Origin: Rotaria sordida
Lineage: Eukaryota > Rotifera > Eurotatoria > Philodinida > Philodinidae
NCBI GenBank assembly: GCA_905250125.1
Contig: CAJNOL010000631.1
Coordinates: 45,932 to 109,931 of the forward strand
DNA length: 64,000 nt
Direction: 5' to 3'
The position numbers and the translations under genes were made by a program. The notes below the pieces were generated by a model. That model searched no databases, was not told the origin of the DNA, and worked only from the letters and a program-made list of their open reading frames with translations. The first letter of the stretch is position 1. Each line of letters opens with the position of its first letter. Positions 55,427-64,000 of this stretch are shown piece by piece.

Positions 55427-58400
55427 GCCAAACGAAGAAAAAAAAATAAGAGGAACACAGACACAATACAAGAAAAAAGAAAACGAGCGCGTGCGCAGTG
55501 TACGTTTATAGGAGAAATCTTTGTATTACGAACATCGTCGCCGTTCGAGACCACGAGGAAAGAAAAGGAGGAAGAAAAATGTATATCTATCTAGGCAAAA
55601 GAATATATGAAATATTTCATATAAAAAAATAATAAAGTGAGAACCAAGTCATGATATGATCGATGACACAAATACACCGTCTATCACGTTAAAAATGCTA
55701 GAATAACAAAAAAAAAACACACTACATATTAGTCACGTAGTCATCGCTTGGGGATAACAATTGTAACGACATATTATATCTTCAATCGAATGAAAAATAA
55801 TTATTACTCGCGTGAAAACGCAATTTTTCGCTTGTTTTCTTTTTTGGTAATGAAAAATTATTTGATGAATAACGAAGAAAACAACTCATTAATCATCTAT
55901 TAATTGCTATCGAATAGTCATCTATGTTTGGTCAGTTTGACATGGATGAGTATTTTTACTCCATCATATATGAACATCATTCATACACATCCGAACATTT
56001 TTCAGATGTTTCAGACATGTTTTTTTGTCTGTATTCACACAGTTTTTTTTTCTACTTACATTTAGTCGTACTAAAAATAACATCTATCTTTGTAAAATAT
56101 ATTGTTAAACTTATACCTTCATTATCCATTCAGATATAAAAGTTTTGCCGAAGTTACTTAACAGATACTTGCAAAAATAAGTCAGTTGAACAGTACAAAC
56201 ACAATAGTTTATTCTATCAATGACATTTTACAAATCATCAAATGCTATTTTCAATAAAATTTGACACTTATAATTTAGCGCTCTTTTTTTTTTATTCGTG
56301 TAGACAATTATATGCAAATAAATGCAGCGATGTGTTCTATATGTGCAAAATTATTGATATTGACATTATTTATAAAATGATATTCTAATAATAATTACTA
56401 TGAAATTTTCATTATCGATCAGACTATCATCATATTTTTAACTCTTCTACCCAACAGAAGACTCCCATTAGTTAATTACGTTGTTACAAAATTGCAAATT
56501 TCATTAGAATATTTATGTCAAAATATACCTTGATTTCAAGGTTTTGGCCTGAAAAATCAAAAAAGACTGTGGTTAACATTATTTTCAGGCTATTAAAATT
56601 CTACAAATCTCTTTTCAAATTCTCAAAATTATTCTAGTTTTTTGAAAAAGTCTTTTAATTAAAAAAAAATGAGATACAATAGAATATTCCTTCTGCTAGA
56701 AAATTTGTACGCTTGGACATAATAGAAAATCCGGTAGTGTTCTATTTCGGAGAAGCATTTAGTTGTTTTTGCTTTATTAGCATCTGATTTTTCTTTATTA
56801 ATTAATTTAAAATCTTTTATTTTCTTGTTATCTAATTGATGTAACATGAGAAACTGATGAGTTAGAATAAATATTTAAATGAATGATGACTGCAGAGAAT
56901 TAAACTCTTCATAGAAATTCATAAATTATCTTACTATCATTTGATAGATTTTGGATAATAATTCATGTTATTTTTGACATCGAGGAGTATGTCAACAAAT
57001 CGAATTAGTTCCTCATTAATAACTGATTTTTAATAACTGATTAGAGAGGCAAATTTTTTTCTGTTTTATCTTTCATATATCATGTTCTAATATTCTACTG
57101 AAATTCAATGACATTAAGTAAAAAGAGAATCCATTTATGTACATAAATTTTCAATGATTGAATTTATATTGATACAATGAAAAATAACAGAGTTTGATGT
57201 GTTAGGTGTATTTTTTGTATTAGAAGTCATTTATGACAAAGAAAAAAAAACGCAATAAAATCTGTGATAAAAATGAACGAGAGAATAAATTTCAACGTCA
57301 TATTTATTTTACGAATAGGAAATTATTTGACAACCTGTCACTTACTATTTGAAACGAAGATTTACCGTTGATATGTGCTTTCTATTTACTATAAATTTCT
57401 GTTGAACTACGAAATATAAATAATTGGATAAATATTAAAATAGTTCTTCATATTATCAAAAAGATATTCAAGTTATACTTCTAACAAATAATTCAAGACA
57501 AAGATTGATAAAAAAAAAAAAAAAAAAACTTATTAAATATCTCAAATAATATACATATCTGTAAATAATAGTAAGAATAAAAACCACATACCTATCAACA
57601 AATCGTAATTGTTAAAAGCTTAAGAAAAAAGATCGTTTAAATACTATTCAAAGTACAATAAATATGATTCATCAGCTATTTTTCGTCATCAATAAAACAT
57701 TCTGGAACAAATATATCAAACAATAGAAGTGACACATAAAATAGATGCAGATGTGTGATTAAAAAATACTATCGAAACGAACGATCACTCATGATGACAA
57801 ACAAATCAAGATTTGTTTCTTCAAGGCTCATTTACAATACTGCACAGAATTTTTTCGACGATCTTGAAAGTTGAATCATTTTTTTCAAGGCTATTCTAAA
57901 AATAACTCGACACATTTAAACGAAAAGAGGAGAACACAGGCGACATTTTGATAAATAATACTTTCGAAAAGCAAAGAGTCTATAATGTAATATGTTTATT
58001 TGATGAAAAACAACAGATAATATTCATTTTAGCTCTTTGTCATTTGTCTTTTCAAATATCACATTCGAAACAATGTTACACAGTGACCTCTAAAAAATTG
58101 AAAATATCTTTTGTGAAACTTTAAGCTATCTACCATCTGGTGCAATATCTGACGATATATCGTAAGTGATATTTGGCAAGAAATATGACTCATTATAGAA
58201 AAATGATAAGAAATAAAAATAAATATTGTCTTTTGATTATCAAAAAATAAACAGATTACATTATATACAATTTGCTTTTAAGAAGTTTTAGTCATCAAAG
58301 TTTTACTCGTATTCTTCACTTTCCAGTCATATGATCTCAGTTCTTTTCTGAATAACTCTTAAAAAAATAACTCAGTTTAAAAGATCGTCCAGAAGATTTT

Positions 58401-60997
58401 GTTCAATAAAAACTGACTACTCTAAATTGTTATATGTCAAATTCTACTATGACTCAACATTTACGAGTGAAATTTTTTTTAACATAGAAATTTATGAACA
58501 ATCTGTATTTTAATATTTCTATTAAAGCTACCTGTTCTATTAAATTATAATTTTATTAATATAAGAATATTTCCGATATCAATATAGAACTTTTCGGACC
58601 AGATACGGTCCATTATAAGTATAACGTCAATAACATTGTCTCTTTTGAGCTTCACATTGAATTTTAATCATAATAGGAAATCAATAAGACTTGTTTCTAT
58701 CATAGATAATTTCAACAGAAATATTAAATAAGGATTATTCATATTTTTCTATGTTAGAAACAAGTCATATTGATTTACTATTATAGCGAAATTTTCCGTG
58801 GATATAGTATGGACATTGATTGTAACTTTGACGCAAATCATCCATCAGAGATAGACGAAGTTGCTTGGCGCCCTTGTTTTAGCTTAAGTACTTCACATGC
58901 TTCTTTTTCTTTCTTGCTCGGTGAACATGTTCTGAAAGCATGAAATTGTGTCTTCGGTGTTATTTCAATACGCATAGAATCATGAGTTCGTGCAACATAC
59001 GCACTATGGAGATTTACACAACGATGCATAGGTGTGAAGTAGAGTACGGAACAGTTCTGTCTATCTTTAATGTCCATCCAAAGCCAGTTTAATGTGAGAG
59101 TTATGTTAAAACTAAAGTTGTCCAAAACATTTTGTCCAGTATTTTATGTAGGTGCATTGATTTATAATTAAATAATCGATAGAAGAGTTTCTTTTCTATT
59201 ATTATTAGAGACAAATGCCAATCTGGTAAATCATTGCTATAGCTGAATTTTTAAAGAAATATTCCATTCTCTCCATCAATGCAAAAAATAATGATTGAAA
59301 ACATTATTTATATGACTTAAAGTAGTTACTTAAGTTTTAAAACTTTTCTTCTTCAGGCTTGAACTTTTCCGGATATATTTGTTTTATTTGCTAATCGAAG
59401 ACTTTTTCTATCATAATTTTCTACATTTGCAATTTGAACGTTTTCAAAAACAAGTAATCTTCCACTATTAACATTAATCTCTGAATTAACTTACACCTTT
59501 CATCATCACATTTGTGTTAGACTAATGTATTTTATCATCATGTACGTTTGACTACAATCAATATATCTATATTTTCGAATTGAGAATCGATGTAATGTAC
59601 ATTTGCAGAGAATCTCGTCTTTTATTCATTTCAAATGATGTTGAAAGTATTTTGATCTCAAGTAACTTGATGACATTTTTATTTAATTTTACCGTTCATT
59701 AATTTTCTTTTAGAGAATAATTAACTGAAAATATTAAGGCGTCTTTTAACCCTTTACTCTCATAATGATTCCAGAAGAGTTATTAATGAAACATCTATTG
59801 ACATAGAGTGTTTGCCTCTTTATAATGGGTCAATAGTATATCAGATCGACCAGCTGTGCTTCCTTGTGTGCAGAATAATTTGGCAACTCGAATTGCCATT
59901 GAGGAGAGGGTAGTGACATGAAAAATTCTATCTTCTATCTTTTGTGAGTAGCTTGTTGATTTCGCAAGAATACGATCTATGGTTTTTAATTCCATAAAAT
60001 ACGAAGAAACAAAAAAAAACCAATACATAAAAATATTTTCTTTCGTATTATAATACATGTGTTTCTGAAACAATTTTCTATGTAAATAACCTTTGTTCTT
60101 TTTTTCGAAGTAATTAAATCATCAAGGATATAATTATCGATTTATTATTCTTCAACTTTAAATATGATAAGATTTTAAACAATTAGGGTATAAGTTTGGT
60201 TTGAGGTTCTTCTGGTCTGACACCGACCCAAAACATTTATATAACAACATATGATGTTTATATTTATAAATCATGGTAATCTGTTTACTTATGTATGCGT
60301 AAACATTAACAAGTATTACGTTTACATGTGAATTCCTAAATTTGTTTTTTCATGTCATCCCTTCTCAATGGCAACTGTAATAGTCATTTTGAAAATAGAG
60401 CGATGATACAAAATATTTTGTTTTTCCAATTGATAACTTTGGAAATTCTCTACACAAAATCTATAAGAAGTTTTTTAATATCACGTCTTCTGTATTTTTC
60501 ACAATGTTTCTAAAAATGACAACTTCAGTTATCAATGGGGGATAACAAATTAATTATATATTTCCGCATTATAGGTAAAATCTCTGTCTCATGCGTAGAT
60601 AATATTATGTATACGTAGTTTTTTATTAATTCGTCCTCCTTCATAAGAGTGACTTGCACTCTCCAATTTGTAGGAATATTATAATCGATATACTAATTCG
60701 TATCATCAAAGCAAATTCGATTAATGTGTTATATTTTATCAATTCTAATCACTGAAATTAGAATGCATCAATTTTAATATAATTTTCATCAATCAATGTA
60801 CCATTTTTCGTGCTTCTGACTATTAAACACATCAAATTCATGAATTATTGTCTTGATTTTTTTTAATCCATGGGAATCCTAATCATATGGATGGAAATAT
60901 ATATGAAATAGGAAAAGAAGACTTGATCAACATTTTAACAGAAGAAATACAGGAAAAGTAAGAAAAAATGGCATCTCGTAATTTCTATATGTATTCT
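55427..60997. other. Gene-poor 5.6-kb region
   Basis: No gene with recognisable family motifs. Two minus-strand open frames (58838-59125 and 59795-60073) have more balanced codon use than the surrounding AT-rich spacer but match no family I know; they are described under findings. An inverted repeat lies at about 58670-58785. Confidence 0.5.
58670..58785. repeat. Short inverted repeat
   Basis: The left arm TAATAGGAAATCAATAAGAC (about 58671 onward) continues through TTGTTTCTATCATAGA. The right arm (about 58749-58784) is its near-perfect reverse complement, giving roughly 36-base arms around a loop of about 45 bases. Weaker complementarity may extend outward. Possibly a degraded MITE. Confidence 0.65.
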
Positions 60998-61312
60998 TTA
61001 AAGTGAATTTGGCAATGGTTCAGGAAATGGAAATGGTAATAGCATCAAGAAAGGTCTCACGTAAAAATGCGAAGGTAATCCAGAATAGATCAATTTAGTT
61101 TCATTAGTTGTTGTTGTTGGTGCTAATGATGTTGTGGTTGTAGTCTAATAAAGAAAAATTAATTATATATTAAATAATTGAAAGATTTGATATATCATAG
61201 AATTTACTTCAATCAAATCTTCAATAGGTTTGGCATTAATCTTATGTTGAAAACCAATGGTGAAAAACAAAATAAGGCTTATTGTGAGTGTATATAATTG
61301 TGAGCCATGCAT
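60998..61312 (-). CDS. Small predicted secreted peptide, 83 aa
   Basis: Two exons, 61208-61312 and 60998-61144, split by a 63-base GT-AG intron at phase 0, give 83 aa. Residues 1-27 form a clear signal peptide (MHGSQLYTLTISLILFFTIG...). A Thr-rich stretch (TTTTTSLAPTTTT) begins the second exon, which suits O-glycosylation, and the C-terminus is Pro/Phe-rich (LPFPFPEPLPNSL). There are no cysteines and no obvious dibasic cleavage sites, so a classic neuropeptide is unlikely. No family recognised. Support is the signal peptide plus clean splicing; expression data are absent. Confidence 0.55.
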
Positions 61313-63375
61313 TTTGTGTGTATTTCACCTGGTTATAATCTATAAGAAAAAAATGAAACAAATACAGTCTTCTATTGAATCTAATCGTCTCCAGTATCTC
61401 TAATGTTGTTTTTCTTTCACATTACAATGCTCTTAAGAAAAAAGAAAAAGTTAGAAACTATGCCACTGAGGATAGTTTGTTTGTTTGACAGTTGATCCGT
61501 TGTAGTCTGAGTTAATTGAAGAGTAATGAGAGAAGAAAAGCAGATTTTTCTCTTATCCTTATTATTTTGCTAGCTTCTAAACCTTTGACAGTGAAGAAAT
61601 TGAATATAATTACTTTCTTTTTTTTTATTTTTAGCATATTTAATGAAAGAAAATATGAGTATACGCAGAATTATCTAGAGCATTCTTAGGCTAAAGAGAC
61701 CTGTTTATCTATTTGTTTGTAATATCTCAGAATGAATGAACGACCAATATATTATTTGTGCCAAAATCTTCATGATTTATGATATATTGTAAAATATGCT
61801 AAATGCATTTTTATTAATCTGATTGTATCCGAACATAAGAATCAATTTTCAATAAACAGATATTCGAAATTCTTATTTTTTTAAATCTGACAATGTTTTT
61901 CAAGTTCAATCATATTACAACCATGAGCAACATATTAACTACATCATGTAACTGTTGAATGAAAATTTATCATTTTACGCTAATTTTCTTCTGATTATTT
62001 TAATTTGTAAAGATAAAGGGAACGAGATGAAGGTTTGGAAAAGGAAAAGAATAAAAAAAAAACAAAGGCGTGCCACATAAATCCATCAAAAGAGAAAAGT
62101 GAAGGACAATAGAAAGAGATTTGTCACACAGCTGAACTACAAGAATAGAACAAAAATGCGATGCATCGTTGTTCGATTATAAAAAATATACGAAAAGAAC
62201 CGTATATCATGTCAAAAAAACAACAACATTGATATTGTTTTTAAAATAAAATAAAATGGAGAAATATTTAGAAGTATCTATTAATTTGTTACAATATCTC
62301 GATAAGACTTGTTGATTTTCATGGAACTCAGCTGAATACACTTCTTGATTGTTTTTATTTATCGAAAATCTTTCTGTCACTAAAATTCGTTTTCTACTTT
62401 TTCCAATAATGAATTTTACAAATGATTGATTTACTGTTTATTGTTGTTAAAGAAAAAAATTGCATTCATGTAAAATCTTGATTACTGATACCTTGCATTC
62501 TAGACGAATTCAATATCAATAATTAGATGCTAAGACTTTTCGTCGCATGGACAAAATGTTGCAATATTTTCTGACATTCTATATTTGTATAAGGGAAAAT
62601 AACTATGTAAAATATGCTGTCGAATAATAAAAAAATCGACTAACAATTTAATTTCGCTCCTAGTGAACAGTAACTTCAAAAAGCAGAAATCAATTTTGCT
62701 AATAATTAAGTTTAATTCATAACAATTGACATAAAACACTTTTTTCTCTGAAGTTATCATTGACAAAAATTAAAATGATATTATTATTCTATTTTTTATT
62801 TGTCGACAGTGTAATTTACAAAATTATTTTCTCTTATACAAATATATAGCATCAGGAGATATTGCAATATTTTGCCTCTAAAACATTTTGTCTTGGCAAT
62901 GTTTTGCATATGCGACGAATTTTTTGGGTTGATTTGTCTACAACAATTTGCTCGCGACGAAATGTCAAGTCATTTAATAATTATATGGAAAGAATATTTG
63001 TTTTTTTGTTTATATATTTCTCTTTCTTTAAGATTCATGAAAAAAATGACATATTTGATGTAAATTACGCCAAAATGTAAAAGAGTCGTATTGCGTTTTT
63101 TCACAATTTATTTTTTTGCAAAATCTACTTGTTACGTATTTCTTATAAAATTGTCAAATAAGAAGTTCACTGATTCGTTTTTTTTCAATGAGGGCAAGAT
63201 CGAATATTAATCAAAAAAGAATGACGAAAAAAAAAATCAATCTGCATCTATTTAAAGCAAGGCCTTGAAAGGTAGAATTAATCATATTCATACAAATTCC
63301 TTGTTTTGAAAACATTCAAAAGATATACAAAAGTATTTTTCATTTATCAAACAAGTCTATAAATCATCATTCAAT
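61313..63375. other. Intergenic with a foldback repeat
   Basis: 2.1 kb of AT-rich sequence upstream of the minus-strand secreted-peptide gene and the plus-strand membrane-protein gene. It contains the inverted repeat at about 62538-62920. Open frames inside that repeat are by-products of the palindrome. Confidence 0.55.
62538..62920. repeat. 0.38-kb imperfect inverted repeat
   Basis: The left arm (about 62538-62640) and right arm (about 62788-62920) are imperfect reverse complements. Anchors are CGTCGCATGGACAAAATGTT against the right-hand TTTTGCATATGCGACGA; TTGTATAAGGGAAAATAA against TTATTTTCTCTTATACAA; and TGCTGTCGA against TCGACAGTG. The right arm carries a short extra segment (about 62875-62900). 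The loop is about 150 bases. Confidence 0.7.
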
Positions 63376-64000
63376 ATGAAAGTAAGTCAATGGAGTGATT
63401 GGTCATCCGAACCATGGCAAAATTTACAATAACAATTCTCAGTTAGTGACAAAACTATTCAACCGAATAATAATGCCTGGTCAAAAGAAAACGATGACAA
63501 AAGGTAAATATTATATTTTACTATGTTCATGTAATCTCTATATAATTAAATTCATTAGAAAAACAAATCAAACTAAAGGATCAGCATTGCGCTCATTACT
63601 CTATGGAATTCTTCTTGGTTCATTATTGACTGGTATTGCTTTAGCTGCGGTACTAACACTATGGTTAACATCAACACAATCCACAAGTATGCAAATGATA
63701 CATTTTGTTTCTTTTTTCATACATTTCCTTGTATTCATATCTTGTAAGATAGAGTAAAAGTTTTTGTGTTAGAGAATCAAATACCTGACTTAGTTTCTCT
63801 CTCTTGCAATTATTTTTTTTACATCAAGGAAAAGAAATGGGAAAAGCACTACATCACATGTGATCAATGATTTTTCTCTTTTTCCTATCACAAAGTTGTA
63901 GTCTGATGAACTAGACTCTACGAGAAAAATAATACACCGTTTCTTTTTTTTGTTTCGTATATATATGATTCTTTCAACTCTCAGGCAACAATAAACATAT
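63376..64000 (+). CDS. Predicted single-pass membrane protein, 5' end uncertain, runs off the right edge
   Basis: One frame ending at the splice donor after 63503 (encoding DKTIQPNNNAWSKENDDKR) joins exon 63559-63686 at phase 2. It continues KTNQTKGSALRSLLYGIL and a hydrophobic segment (GSLLTGIALAAVLTLWL), then a Thr/Ser-rich stalk. A further exon probably starts at 63985 after CTCTCAG. This resembles type II membrane proteins with a short cytosolic N-terminus and an extracellular domain downstream. The N-terminus is unresolved. An ATG at 63376 is in this frame, but a TAA at 63430 interrupts it, so either an intron removes that stop or the true start lies upstream. Another ATG at 63473 is in a frame that does not splice correctly. 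Confidence 0.5.

Noticed and set aside
62862..63080. Overlapping plus-strand open frames at the foldback's right arm
   Set aside because: By-products of the palindrome and AT-rich sequence; no signal peptide or domain and no splice continuity.

Overview
The window looks like nuclear DNA of a small invertebrate, most likely a bdelloid rotifer such as Adineta or Rotaria. It is strongly AT-rich, its genes are split by many GT-AG introns of about 45-80 bases, and every recognisable protein is an animal family. The species is inferred from style only. No bacterial operons, RNA genes or CRISPR arrays were seen. Exon limits were set by eye from reading frame, splice dinucleotides and protein-family continuity; in most multi-exon models the exon lengths sum to a whole number of codons.

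Region 1 (1-16574, minus): the 5' part of a giant twitchin/titin-like muscle gene. About 45 exons encode N-terminal Ig domains, a charged linker with a 24-base repeat, more Ig domains, then Ig + FN3 super-repeats that run off the left edge. Region 2 (18.6-23.3 kb, minus): a small TSP1-domain membrane protein and a FEZ/UNC-76 homologue. Region 3 (28.1-33.3 kb, plus): two tandem acid-sphingomyelinase-like genes with identical exon layout and a stretch of near identity that points to gene conversion. Region 4 (33.6-37.3 kb, minus): an unrecognised Ser/Asn-rich protein and a CLIC/EXC-4 protein. Region 5 (40.4-42.4 kb, plus): a PLAC8-family gene followed by an inward-rectifier (Kir) potassium channel. 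Region 6 (44.3-47.0 kb, minus): a five-finger C2H2 zinc-finger protein. Region 7 (50.3-55.4 kb): two duplicated tetraspanins on plus, convergent with ITPK1 on minus. Region 8 (55.4-64 kb): gene-poor, with a small predicted secreted peptide gene (61 kb, minus) and the 5' end of a single-pass membrane protein gene running off the right edge.

The genes are ordinary housekeeping, muscle, neuronal and membrane genes and do not form an obvious pathway. The unexplained structure lies between and inside them: several long imperfect inverted repeats (foldback or MITE-like). One of 1.4 kb sits in a twitchin-like intron, and two of about 0.3 kb (35.5 and 42.6 kb) share related termini and so look like one family. 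I found no clear evidence of an undescribed multi-gene system.
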